Source: Kitasatospora purpeofusca (GTDB taxonomy: Bacteria > Actinomycetota > Actinomycetes > Streptomycetales > Streptomycetaceae). From it: DNA of 64,000 nt. The stretch spans positions 124,001-188,000 of the forward strand of contig NZ_JODS01000017.1 in assembly GCF_000718025.1 (NCBI RefSeq). Reading direction: 5' to 3'. This document shows, one piece after another, positions 51,377-59,575 of the stretch. The position numbers were made by a program, and so were the translations under genes. How positions within the stretch are numbered: the stretch's first letter is position 1; every line of letters begins with the position of its first letter. The notes beneath the pieces are model-generated. The model made no database searches. It saw only the letters and a program-made list of their open reading frames with translations, and was not told where the DNA came from.

Positions 51377-51404
51377 GCGGCGGGCACCCGAAGGTGCCCG
51401 CCGC
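51377..51404 (-). terminator. Intrinsic terminator of the LacI gene, UUCG loop
   Basis: A 12-bp perfect stem (51377-51388 with 51393-51404). Read on the minus strand the loop is C-UUCG-G, the extra-stable tetraloop, and ATTTTCG follows. It lies 38 bp past the LacI stop. Confidence 0.85.
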
Positions 51405-51442
51405 TGTCCCGCTCCCGTGCCCGGCTCCCGGCCGGGCCCGCG

Positions 51443-52456
51443 TCAGTCGCGCCCGCGCGCCGGCGCGGTCGACCCCCGCACCACCAGTTCCGGCTCGAAG
51501 AGCAGCTCGTCGTGGGTGACCCGGACCCCGCCGATCTCCCCGACCAGCAGCTCCACCACGGCCCTGCCCATCGCGTCGATCGGCTGCCGCACGGTGGTCA
51601 GCGGCGGATCGGTGCAGGTCATGAAGGAGGAGTCGTCGTAACCGATCACCGAGACGTCCGCCGGCACCGAGAGCCCCGCGCGCCGCACCGCCCGGATCGC
51701 CCCGAGGGCGAGCGGGTCGCTCGCGCACACCACCCCGGTGACGCCCCGGCGCAGCAGCCGGGTGGTCGCCGCCTGCCCGCCCTCCAGCGAGAACAGCGCC
51801 CGCTCGACGCAGTCGTCCGGCAGCTCCAGGCCGAACTTCTCCGCGGCGGCCCTGGCCGCGGCCAGCTTCCGCCGGGACGGCACGTGGTCGGCCGGGCCGA
51901 GCACCAGGCCCACCCGCCGGTGCCCCAGCTGCCGCAGGTGCCCGAGGGCCTGCTCGACCGCGACCGCGTCGTCGCAGGAGACCCTGGGGAAGTCGAGGTC
52001 GTCGATGGCGGCGTTCAGCAGCACGGTGGGCAGGCTGCGCTCGGCCAGCCGGGCGTAGTGGTCGTGCGGGGCGTCGCCCTGCGCGTAGAGGCCGCCGAAG
52101 AAGACCACGCCGGAGACCTGCTGGGCCAGCAGCAGGTCGACGTAGTCCGCCTCCGACACCCCGCCCGCGGTCTGGGTGCAGAGCACCGGGGTGAACCCGT
52201 GGCCGGACAGGGCACCGCCGACGGCCTCGGCGAAGGCCGGGAAGATCGGGTTCTGGAGCTCGGGCAGCACGAGACCCACCAGCCTGGCCCGCTCCCCGCG
52301 CAGCTGGGTGGGCCGCTCGTAGCCGAGCACGTCCAGCGCGGTCAGCACCGCCGCCCGGGTCGCCTCCGAGACGCCGGGCTTGTCGTTGAGCACGCGGCTG
52401 ACCGTCGCCTCGCTCACACCGACCTTCTTGGCCACCTCGGCAAGTCTTCGCGTCAT
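51443..52456 (-). CDS. LacI-family repressor of the alpha-glucan locus
   Basis: A 337-residue regulator. The N-terminal helix-turn-helix with hinge helix is RRLAEVAKKVGVSEATVSRV, then LNDKPGVSEATRAAVLTALD, followed by a periplasmic-binding-like sugar domain (LVGLVLPELQNPIFPAFAEA). ATG 52456 lies 7 bases after the -10-like TAGACT with no ribosome-binding site, implying a leaderless message; an upstream in-frame ATG at 52504 falls within the operator region. It neighbours the GH87 gene, importer and GH13 gene and probably represses them until an oligosaccharide binds (inference from family and position). Confidence 0.92.
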   Translation of the reverse strand: MTRRLAEVAKKVGVSEATVSRVLNDKPGVSEATRAAVLTALDVLGYERPTQLRGERARLVGLVLPELQNPIFPAFAEAVGGALSGHGFTPVLCTQTAGGVSEADYVDLLLAQQVSGVVFFGGLYAQGDAPHDHYARLAERSLPTVLLNAAIDDLDFPRVSCDDAVAVEQALGHLRQLGHRRVGLVLGPADHVPSRRKLAAARAAAEKFGLELPDDCVERALFSLEGGQAATTRLLRRGVTGVVCASDPLALGAIRAVRRAGLSVPADVSVIGYDDSSFMTCTDPPLTTVRQPIDAMGRAVVELLVGEIGGVRVTHDELLFEPELVVRGSTAPARGRD

Positions 52457-52463
52457 GACGGGG

Positions 52464-52469
52464 AGTCTA
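52464..52469 (-). promoter_or_regulatory. -10 element of the leaderless LacI gene
   Basis: TAGACT on the minus strand (52469 to 52464) is 7 bases from ATG 52456, so transcription should start at the A of ATG. There is no Shine-Dalgarno sequence. Operator-like repeats lie directly upstream. Confidence 0.5.
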
Positions 52470-52479
52470 GAGCAGGAAC

Positions 52480-52514
52480 GCAAACGGCTTGCATCTTTTT
52501 GCAAGACCGTTTAC
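52480..52514. promoter_or_regulatory. Double LacI operator at the lacI promoter
   Basis: GCAAACGGCTTGC (52480-52492) and GCAAGACCGTTTAC (52501-52514) each show GCAA-N5-TTGC-like symmetry. The two also mirror each other (AAACGG-CTTGCA against TGCAAG-A-CCGTTT). The form matches actinobacterial LacI/GalR sites and the position fits autoregulation. Confidence 0.65.
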
Positions 52515-52536
52515 GTCGGGACGGTCACGGGGGGAC

Positions 52537-52573
52537 GACGCACGGGGAAGACGCACGGGGAAGACGCACGGGG
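52537..52573. repeat. 13-bp tandem repeat, nearly three copies
   Basis: GACGCACGGGGAA occurs at 52537 and 52550, and the first 11 bases again at 52563, with no mismatches. It lies between the LacI promoter and the nitrate reductase stop. Function unknown. Confidence 0.8.
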
Positions 52574-52627
52574 CTCAGTGGACATCGCGCGCACAGCGCT
52601 CTCAGTAGACGTCCCGCACATAGCGCT
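52574..52627 (-). repeat. 27-bp imperfect tandem duplication across the nitrate reductase stop
   Basis: Bases 52574-52600 and 52601-52627 are similar over 27 bp with about six differences. The upstream-strand copy codes the C-terminus RYVRDVY-stop; the second copy would read RCARDVH-stop just beyond it. Confidence 0.65.
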
Positions 52628-55600
52628 TGTCGGCGGCCAGTTGCTTGAGGTGCACGGCGGCCTCCTCCTCGGTGAGGCCGCCGTGGGTGCGGGCGATCTC
52701 GCGCAGTGCGCCGTCCACGTCCCTGGCCATCCGGGCCGCGTCGCCGCAGACGTAGAGGTGGGCGCCGTTCTGCAGCCAGTCCCAGAGTCCGAGGCCGTGC
52801 TCGCGCATCCGGTCCTGGACGTAGACCTTGTTGCGCTGGTCCCGGGAGAAGGCGAGGTCGAGGCGGTCCAGGTGGCCCGAGGCCCGGAAGTCGGCCAGCT
52901 CCTCGCGGTAGTAGAAGTCCGTCGACTGCCGCTGCTCGCCGAAGAACAGCCAGTTGGGGCCGGTGTGGCCGCGGGCCCGGCGCTCCTCCAGGAAGCCGAT
53001 GAAAGGGGCGACGCCGGTGCCGGGGCCGATCATGATCATCGGGGTGGCGGGGTCCGCCGGGGGCCGGAAGTGCGCGGTGGGCCGGACGAAGACCGGTACC
53101 GGGCCGTCGGCCGCGCGGTCGGCGAGGTAGGTGGAGCAGACGCCCTTGCGGATCCGGCCGGCGCCGTTGGGGTGACGGACCACCGAGACGGTCACCCGGA
53201 TCTCGTCCGGGTGGACCAGCGGGCTGGAGGACACCGAGTACAGCCGGGGCTGGAGCGGCTTCAGCACCGCCGCCCAGTCGGCGGCCCCGGCCCGTACGGC
53301 GAGCGTGCCGACCACGTCGACGGCCTGCCGGCCCCAGGTCCACTTGGCCAGCTCCCCGGTGTTGTCCGGCCGCAGCAGCCGCTTGAGGACGCGGTCGCCG
53401 GACCGCTCCCCGACGAAGCGGAGCAGGTCCGGGGTGATCCGGGCGATCTCCAGGTGGCCGCCGAGCGCTTCGGCGAACGGGAGCTCTCCGGCGCCGGGGA
53501 CGATGACGGCTGCGTCCGGGTCGAGGCCGGTGACGGCCAGCCACTCGGCCACCAGCTCGGGGCAGTTCCGGGCCCGGACGCCCAGGACGTCGCCGGCCCG
53601 GTAGCCGAGGTCGCCGTGGCGGTCGGTGCCGCCGAGGCCGTCCCTGGTGGCGAAGGCGAACTGCCGGACCTCCTTGGCGGAGCCGGGCAGGCTGAGCAGC
53701 CGGTTGCCGGTCACCCGGGCGCCGAAGGGCGACTCCTTGGAGTACCCGGACCGGGGCGCGGGGGCAGCCACCGGCGACGGCGCGGCGGTGGGGGTCGGGG
53801 CGGTGGGGGGCGGGGCGGCGCTCGGGGTGCCGCCGTCGGTCGGGGCGGCCGGGGCGGCCAGGGCGGCCAGGGCGGCCACCACCTGCTCCAACCACCGGTC
53901 GGCCGCGTCCTGGTAGTCGGGCTCGCAGTCCGCGCGCGGGGCGATCCTGGTCGCGCCGAGCTCCCCGAGCCGCTGGTCGAGGCGGCGCCCGTGGCCGCAG
54001 AAGTCGCTGTAGCTCGAATCGCCGAGCGCGAGCACGGCGTAGCGCAGCCCCTCGGCGCCCGGCGGCGCCCCGGCGAGCACCCCCTCCCAGAAGCCGGCGC
54101 CGTTGTCGGGGGCCTCGCCGTCGCCGAAGGTGCTGGTGATCAGGAGCACCGGCGCCCCGGCCGCCAGGACGGCGGGCCCGGCCCGGTCCATGGCGAGCAG
54201 CAGCGGCTGCCAGCCCTCGGCGACCAGGCGCTCGGCGACCGCGGCGGCGATCCCCTCGGCGGTGCCCGTCTGCGAGGCCCACAGGACGGTCACGGTCCGC
54301 CCCGGTTCTGCGACGGCCGACGGGCCGGCCGTGGCCTCGGCCGCCTCCGACGCCTCCCCCGGCCCGAGCGCCGCCGGTCCGAACGCCGCCACCGGTCCGG
54401 CCGGGAGGCGGGAGTACGCCCCGGCCAGCATGCCGTTGACCCACCGCGCCCGCTCGGGGTCGACCGGCGCCTGCGGCGGCAGTACCGGCACCCCGGCGGT
54501 GCCCGGCGGCGCGGCCGGGACACCGGCCAGGAAGCCCGCCAGATAGGCGCGTTCGGCGGCCGTCAGCCGCGGCGCCTCGACCGGGTCGAGGCCCAGCAGC
54601 CCTGCCAGCGCCGTGAGTTGCGGTCCCACGACCGGCTGGGACGGCTGCTCCGAGGTCACCGGCTCGGTCGACGGCACGGACTCCGCGACCGCGACGGGCT
54701 CGACTGCCGGCGGCGCTGCCGCCTCCGGCGGGACCGGGGCCGCGACCGGCCGCAGCGCGACCGCGCAGACCTTCAACTCCGGCTGGAACGACACCGGGTC
54801 GACCGCGTCACTGGTGACCGCGTTGATGCTGAGGTACTCGCCGAACAGGTCGTTCCAGTGGAACGGCGCGAAGCAGTCCCCCGGCCGCACCCGGTCGGTG
54901 ACCACCGCCGGCAGCACGGCCCGGCCGCGTCTCGACGCCACCTCCAGCCGGTCGCCGTCGACCACGCCCAGCGCCTCCGCGTCCTCCGGGTGGATCTCGA
55001 CGAACGGACCCGGGTCGAGCCGGTTGAGCCTGGCGACCCGGCCGGTCTTGGTGAGGGTGTGCCACTGGTGCTGCAGCCGCCCGGTGTTGAGGCAGAACGG
55101 GTAGTCCTGGTCCGGCAGTTCGGCGGGCGGCAGGTGCGGCCGGGCGAAGAACACCGCCCGCCCGGACGGGGTCGGGAAGGCCAGCCTCGGCCGGCTCCCG
55201 TCCTGCCGCTCCAGCAGCGTCTGGCTGACCCCGTCGTTGAGGTAGCGGACCGGGTTGCGCTCCGGCCCGTCGGGGTCGGCGGCCGGCCACTGCACCGGGG
55301 TCTCCCGCAGCCGGGCGTAGCTCACACCGCGCAGGTCCCAGCCGGTCTTCGGGTTCCAGGCCCGCTTGAGCTCCTCGAAGACCTCCTCCGCGCTCGCGTA
55401 GTCGAAGGCCTCGGCGAAGCCCATCTCGCAGGCCACCCGGGCGACGATGCGCCAGTCCGGCAGCGCCCCGCCGACCGGGTCGGCGGCCGGCCGGGCCAGG
55501 GTGAGGCCGCGCTCCGAGTTGACCAGCACGCCTTCCGTCTCGGCCCACAGGGCGGCGGGCAGCACCACGTCGGCATAGGCGTTGGTCTCGGTGTCGGCGA

Positions 55601-56933
55601 ACACGTCCTGGGTGATGACGAGTTCGGCGGCCTCCAGTCCGGCGATGACGGTCTTCCGGTTGCCGACCGAGGCGACCGGATTGGTGCAGATGATCCAGCA
55701 GGCCTTGATCTCCCCCTCGGCCATCCGCTCGAACATCTCGACGGTGCCCCGGCCGGCCTCGGTGCGCAGCGTGCCGGGCGGCAGGCCCCACAGCTCCTCC
55801 GTGAAGGCCCGTTCCGCCGGGTCCAGCACCGACCGCTGCCCGGGCAGGCCCGGCCCCATGTAGCCCATCTCCCGGCCGCCCATCGCGTTGGGCTGGCCGG
55901 TGAGGGAGAACGGGCCGCTGCCGGGGCGGCAGATCGCGCCGGTGGCCAGGTGCAGGTTGACCAGGGCGTTGGTGTTCCAGGTGCCGTGGGTGGACTGGTT
56001 GAGCCCCATGGTCCAGCAGCTCGTCCACTCCGCAGCCGCGCCGATCATCCGGGCGGCGGCGCGGATGTCCTCCTCGGCGAGGCCGGTGGTGCGGGCGACC
56101 TCGGCGGGCGGGTAGTCCGCCAGGAAGCCGGGCATCTGCTCCCAACCCTCGGTGAACTCCTCGATGAAGGCCGGGTCGGTGTCGCCGTTCTCGACCAGCA
56201 GGTGCAGCAGTCCGTTGAGCAGCGCCAGGTCCGTACCGGGCCGGATCTGGAGGAAGAGGTCGGCCTTGTCGGCGGTGGCGGTGCGCCGGGGGTCGACGAC
56301 GATCAGCTTGGCGCCCGCCTTCTTGACCCGGTCCATCATCCGCAGGAACAGGATCGGGTGGCAGTCGGCCATGTTGGAGCCGATCACCAGGAACACGTCC
56401 GCGTGGTCGAGGTCCCGGTAGGAGCCGGGCGGCCCGTCCGCGCCCAGCGACAGCTTGTAGCCGCTGCCCGCGCTCGCCATGCACAGCCGGGAGTTGGACT
56501 CGATCCGGCTGGTGCGGACGAAGCCCTTGGCGAGCTTGTTCACCAGGTACTGGGCCTCCAGCGTCAGCTGGCCCGAGACGTAGAAGGCCAGCGCGTCCGG
56601 CCCGTGCTCGTCGAGCACCGCCCGCAGCCGGCGCGCGGTGGCGGTGATGGCGGCGTCCACGTCCTCGGCCACGGGTTCGGCTCCGCGTTCGGCCCGGACC
56701 AGCGCGGTGGTCAGCCGCCCGGGCGCGGCGAGCATGTCCGCGGTGGTGGCGCCCTTGGTGCACAGCCGGCCGGCGTTGACGGGGTGGTCGCGGTCCCCGG
56801 ACGCCTTCAGCACGGTGCGCCGCCCGGTCTCCCCGTCGACGGCCACGTCGAGCAGCATGCCGCAGCCGACACCGCAGTACGAGCAGACGGTGCGCACACG
56901 CTGGACGGGATTCGGGTCCGGTACCGTCACCAC
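52602..56933 (-). CDS. Assimilatory nitrate reductase fused to sulfite-reductase-type flavoprotein
   Basis: A 1,443-residue fusion. Residues 1 to about 735 are a NasA-type molybdopterin oxidoreductase: the 4Fe-4S motif CSYCGVGCG with GRLCTKG, substrate-channel segments such as GLNQSTHGTWNTNALVNLHL, and the C-terminal Mo-cofactor domain. A Pro/Ala linker with an NAD-reductase-like small helix region leads to a flavodoxin domain (about 880-1030, WASQTGTAEG). Then comes an FAD/NADPH ferredoxin-reductase domain (about 1062-1443, RLYSVSSSP, GPGTGVAPF, VCGD) ending in aromatic Tyr. It should take electrons from NADPH through FAD/FMN straight to nitrate. The GTG start at 56933 follows GAGAGGGAG. Fusions of this kind are known in actinomycetes. 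Confidence 0.92.
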   Translation of the reverse strand: MVTVPDPNPVQRVRTVCSYCGVGCGMLLDVAVDGETGRRTVLKASGDRDHPVNAGRLCTKGATTADMLAAPGRLTTALVRAERGAEPVAEDVDAAITATARRLRAVLDEHGPDALAFYVSGQLTLEAQYLVNKLAKGFVRTSRIESNSRLCMASAGSGYKLSLGADGPPGSYRDLDHADVFLVIGSNMADCHPILFLRMMDRVKKAGAKLIVVDPRRTATADKADLFLQIRPGTDLALLNGLLHLLVENGDTDPAFIEEFTEGWEQMPGFLADYPPAEVARTTGLAEEDIRAAARMIGAAAEWTSCWTMGLNQSTHGTWNTNALVNLHLATGAICRPGSGPFSLTGQPNAMGGREMGYMGPGLPGQRSVLDPAERAFTEELWGLPPGTLRTEAGRGTVEMFERMAEGEIKACWIICTNPVASVGNRKTVIAGLEAAELVITQDVFADTETNAYADVVLPAALWAETEGVLVNSERGLTLARPAADPVGGALPDWRIVARVACEMGFAEAFDYASAEEVFEELKRAWNPKTGWDLRGVSYARLRETPVQWPAADPDGPERNPVRYLNDGVSQTLLERQDGSRPRLAFPTPSGRAVFFARPHLPPAELPDQDYPFCLNTGRLQHQWHTLTKTGRVARLNRLDPGPFVEIHPEDAEALGVVDGDRLEVASRRGRAVLPAVVTDRVRPGDCFAPFHWNDLFGEYLSINAVTSDAVDPVSFQPELKVCAVALRPVAAPVPPEAAAPPAVEPVAVAESVPSTEPVTSEQPSQPVVGPQLTALAGLLGLDPVEAPRLTAAERAYLAGFLAGVPAAPPGTAGVPVLPPQAPVDPERARWVNGMLAGAYSRLPAGPVAAFGPAALGPGEASEAAEATAGPSAVAEPGRTVTVLWASQTGTAEGIAAAVAERLVAEGWQPLLLAMDRAGPAVLAAGAPVLLITSTFGDGEAPDNGAGFWEGVLAGAPPGAEGLRYAVLALGDSSYSDFCGHGRRLDQRLGELGATRIAPRADCEPDYQDAADRWLEQVVAALAALAAPAAPTDGGTPSAAPPPTAPTPTAAPSPVAAPAPRSGYSKESPFGARVTGNRLLSLPGSAKEVRQFAFATRDGLGGTDRHGDLGYRAGDVLGVRARNCPELVAEWLAVTGLDPDAAVIVPGAGELPFAEALGGHLEIARITPDLLRFVGERSGDRVLKRLLRPDNTGELAKWTWGRQAVDVVGTLAVRAGAADWAAVLKPLQPRLYSVSSSPLVHPDEIRVTVSVVRHPNGAGRIRKGVCSTYLADRAADGPVPVFVRPTAHFRPPADPATPMIMIGPGTGVAPFIGFLEERRARGHTGPNWLFFGEQRQSTDFYYREELADFRASGHLDRLDLAFSRDQRNKVYVQDRMREHGLGLWDWLQNGAHLYVCGDAARMARDVDGALREIARTHGGLTEEEAAVHLKQLAADKRYVRDVY

Positions 56934-57275
56934 GGCTCCCTCTCAGGTAGCGATCTCCGGCCTCGGTCCTGCCGGTCCGTGCCGTCCGACGGTGAGGAGG
57001 CCCACCACCGGCACCGTAGGAAGACGGCGTTAACACGGGATCACGAACCCGGACGCCGTGCGTAAACCCCGCCGCACGGCCGGTGCCCGGCCCCGGTGAG
57101 TCCGGGGCCGGCCGCACCGCCCACCGGACGCACCCGACCCCGCGGACCCGGCCGACCGACCGCCTTCGCACACTGGCACGGCGGGTGGCCCGTTGCCAAG
57201 ACGCCGCCGCGCCCGCACCCGCCGGGCGGCGGGGACGGACGCGGGGACGGGCGCGGGGACGTACGTATTGCGGCG
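56934..57275. other. 342-bp gap upstream of the nitrate reductase gene
   Basis: No gene is supported. Bases 57021-57067 are less GC-rich and contain GTTAAC (57029-57034), CACGAAC (57042-57048) and GTAAAC (57062-57067), possibly promoter or nitrogen-control half-sites, but the spacing does not fit the GlnR consensus. A 10-bp perfect hairpin (57087-57096 with 57102-57111) follows. The remainder is featureless. Confidence 0.4.
57087..57111. terminator. 10-bp hairpin, possible terminator
   Basis: CCGGCCCCGG (57087-57096) pairs exactly with 57102-57111 across a 5-base loop. It is 165 bp past the stop of the propeller gene, so its role is uncertain. A smaller hairpin, CGGCGTC/GACGCCG (57271-57289), spans that gene's stop codon. 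Confidence 0.45.
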
Positions 57276-58250
57276 TCAGCGCGACGCCGGCGGCACGGTG
57301 ACCGGGGAGGACGCGCCGGGGAGGACGAGGCTCGGCGTCCCGCTGCCGTCGGCCGGGGTGGACCAGACGTCGGTGGCCTTGCTCCCGTGGGCCGGGAGGG
57401 CGTAGGCGAGGGTGCCGTCGTCGAGCCAGGCGGCCTGGTCGTCGACGCTCCGGGTCTCGGCGAGCGGGTGCTCGCGGAGGTCGGCCAGGTCGAGGACGTA
57501 GAGGCGCCAGGGGGCGACAGGGTCGGCGGAGACCTTCTTCTTGAAGGCGATCCGGGTCCCGTCCGGCGAGAGCGAGGGGCACTCGACGTTCTCCCGCAGG
57601 GTGCGGGCCGACCAGGCCTTGAGGTCGCCCTCGACCAGGTGGGTGCGGCCGCCCGTCGACACGGTGGCGTAGAAGCGGTTGTCGTCGGCCGCGAAGTTGA
57701 CGCCCCAGTAGTTGATGTCGGCGGCGTGGTAGCGGGTGTCCCCGATCGTCAGCGGGATCTCCTCCACGGACTTGATCAGATAGCCGGTGCGCAGGTCCAG
57801 GACCGAGGTCCGGGTCGAGAACCGGCCGGCGGCGTAGGAGTCGCCGACGGCGAAGGTGGTCCAGGACAGCACCTGGCCGGAGGGCGACACCCGGGCCCGG
57901 TTGGGGATGCCGGGGACGGTCACCTTCCGGAGCTCGGTGAACCGGCGGTCGTAGACCACCGCCTCGGTGCGGGCCGGGGTTCCGGGCAGGGCGCGCAGGC
58001 ACAGGGCCCGGTCCCCCGCGGCGTAGAACCGGGCACAGGACGGGCCGTCCGCCACACCGCCCGGGCTGCGGGCGACCCGGCCGGTGGCGGTGTCGCGGTA
58101 GTAGAGGCCGGGCTCCTCCAGGGTGAACGAGGCTTCCGCCGCGACGAGTTGCGGCCCGCCGCCGCGTTCCCTGGCGTGCAGCACATAGCCGAGGGCGCCG
58201 CCCAGGAGGACGAGCACGGCGAGGACCAGCGCGGTCGAACGGGACTTCAT
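57276..58250 (-). CDS. Membrane-anchored TolB/WD40-like beta-propeller protein
   Basis: A 324-residue protein with one N-terminal membrane segment (STALVLAVLVLLGGALGYVL) and no lipobox. The extracytoplasmic part has repeated propeller-like blades: RARVSPSGQVLSWTTFA and ECPSLSPDGTRIAFKKKVSA carry the SPDG turn typical of PD40/TolB repeats. ATG 58250 overlaps the stop of the MFS gene as ATGA, and GGAAGG precedes it. It is the third gene of a coupled operon with a secreted phosphoesterase and an exporter. Its role is unknown. Confidence 0.78.
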   Translation of the reverse strand: MKSRSTALVLAVLVLLGGALGYVLHARERGGGPQLVAAEASFTLEEPGLYYRDTATGRVARSPGGVADGPSCARFYAAGDRALCLRALPGTPARTEAVVYDRRFTELRKVTVPGIPNRARVSPSGQVLSWTTFAVGDSYAAGRFSTRTSVLDLRTGYLIKSVEEIPLTIGDTRYHAADINYWGVNFAADDNRFYATVSTGGRTHLVEGDLKAWSARTLRENVECPSLSPDGTRIAFKKKVSADPVAPWRLYVLDLADLREHPLAETRSVDDQAAWLDDGTLAYALPAHGSKATDVWSTPADGSGTPSLVLPGASSPVTVPPASR

Positions 58251-59575
58251 CGGGCCTTCCTTCCCGGGAGGATCCGCCAGGCGGCGGTGAGGGCGACGGC
58301 CAGGGCGAGGGCGGCCGCGGCCAGGGCCGGGCGCGGCCCCCACCAGGTCCAGGCCGCGCCGAAGCCGGCGGCGCCGACCAGGCGGGCCAGGGCCTGGCCG
58401 GTCTGGAGGACGGCGAGCCCGCTCGCCCGGCCCCGGACGGGGAGCGCGGGCGCGGCCAGGGCCATCAGCACGCCGTCGGTGGCGGCGTAGAAGACGCCGA
58501 GCAGGACGAGCACCAGCACCGCGACCGCCGGTCCGGCCGGGGCGAGCAGGGTGAGGTAGGCGGCGAGCAGGGCGCCGTGGCCGAGCAGGAACGGGATCCG
58601 CCGTCCGCTCCGGTCCGCGAGCCGCCCGGCCGGGACGGCGAGCAGCAGGTAGCAGGCCGCCGAGCCCAGCGGCAGCAGGGGGAACAGCGCGGCCGGGAGG
58701 TCGAGGCCGCGCTGGAGCAGCAGGTAGAGGAAGGAGTCGCCGATGGTGGCGGCACCGAGCAGGGCCGCGGCCACGACCACCCGCCGGAAGGCGGGGTCGG
58801 CGAGCACCCGGGGCGCGGTCCTGACCGGCTTGGGGGACGGGGCAGGCTTCGGGACCGGGGCCGGCTTGGGGGACGGGGCCGGCTTCGGGACCGGGGCCGG
58901 CTTGGGGACGCGCGTCGGCCGTACGAGGGTGGTCGGCGCCCCCGGGTCGGCGGGCACGAACAGCCCCAGCACCACCACGCCGAGCAGGCCGGTGGCGAAG
59001 CTGACCACGAACACCGCGTCGTAGGCGTCCGCCGTCGCCCACAGGACCAGGAACGCCACCAGCGGACCGAGCAGCGCCCCGGTGGTGTCCATCGCCCGGT
59101 GCACACCGAACGCCCGGCCGAGGGCCTCCGGCGGCGCGCTGAGCGTGATCATCGCGTCCCGGGGCGCGGTGCGCACCCCTTTGCCGAGCCGGTCGGCGGC
59201 CATCGCGGCGGCGATCCCGCCGGCCGCCCCGCCCGCCAGCAGCAGGCCGAGCCGGGAGAGGGCCGAGAGCAGGTAGCCCGCCCCGGCGACGGTCCGGTGG
59301 CGGCCGCCGCCCCGGTCGGCGAGCCGCCCGCCGAGGAGCCGGACCAGCGCCGTGGCGCCGTTGAACAGTCCGTCGAAGAAGCCGAACTGGAGGGGTGACA
59401 GGCCGAGGCCCAGCACCAGGTAGAGCGGCAGCACGGCGGTGACCATCTCCGAGGAGATGTCGGTGACCAGGCTGACCGCCCCGAGCGCGACGACCGTGCC
59501 GGGGACGCGCCGCCCCACCCCGACGGGGCGGGGCGGCGCGTCCGAACGGCGGCCGGTGGTGGCCAGGTACATCAT
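58247..59575 (-). CDS. MFS transporter
   Basis: A 442-residue major facilitator with 12 predicted membrane segments. The opening VTDISSEMVTAVLPLYL matches a subgroup annotated as MFS efflux proteins, and the loop 2-3 motif is GGRLADRGGGRHRTV. The central cytoplasmic loop has an unusual Lys-Pro-Ala-Pro repeat (KPAPVPKPAPSP, twice and a half), coded by 36-bp DNA repeats at about 58829-58912. Its ATG shares its A with the upstream TGA (TGATG), and the downstream gene also overlaps, so the three genes are translationally coupled. The substrate is unknown. Confidence 0.88.
   Translation of the reverse strand: MMYLATTGRRSDAPPRPVGVGRRVPGTVVALGAVSLVTDISSEMVTAVLPLYLVLGLGLSPLQFGFFDGLFNGATALVRLLGGRLADRGGGRHRTVAGAGYLLSALSRLGLLLAGGAAGGIAAAMAADRLGKGVRTAPRDAMITLSAPPEALGRAFGVHRAMDTTGALLGPLVAFLVLWATADAYDAVFVVSFATGLLGVVVLGLFVPADPGAPTTLVRPTRVPKPAPVPKPAPSPKPAPVPKPAPSPKPVRTAPRVLADPAFRRVVVAAALLGAATIGDSFLYLLLQRGLDLPAALFPLLPLGSAACYLLLAVPAGRLADRSGRRIPFLLGHGALLAAYLTLLAPAGPAVAVLVLVLLGVFYAATDGVLMALAAPALPVRGRASGLAVLQTGQALARLVGAAGFGAAWTWWGPRPALAAAALALAVALTAAWRILPGRKAR
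58829..58912 (-). repeat. 36-bp tandem repeats in the MFS loop
   Basis: Two full and one partial copies of a 36-bp unit code the Lys-Pro-Ala-Pro loop between the two halves of the transporter. The copies are almost identical, so loop length may vary between strains. Confidence 0.75.

Larger units (their letters stand above)
51131..51442. other. 312-bp gap: GH87 promoter region and LacI terminator
   Basis: No gene. Bases 51270-51350 are AT-rich and contain the inverted repeat CGACA-N6-TGTCG (51279-51294) and the operator-like sequence at 51291-51303. Bases 51377-51404 hold the LacI terminator. The rest is ordinary GC-rich leader. Confidence 0.6.

Noticed and set aside
52380..57065. A plus-strand open frame of about 1,560 codons opposite the nitrate reductase gene
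   Set aside because: Low-complexity Gly/Arg/Val composition, overlapping both the LacI promoter and the real enzyme; a shadow frame.
57029..57067. GlnR box upstream of the nitrate reductase gene
   Set aside because: GTTAAC, CACGAAC and GTAAAC are suggestive, but their spacing does not match the GTnAC-N6-GAAAC pattern, so it is not called.
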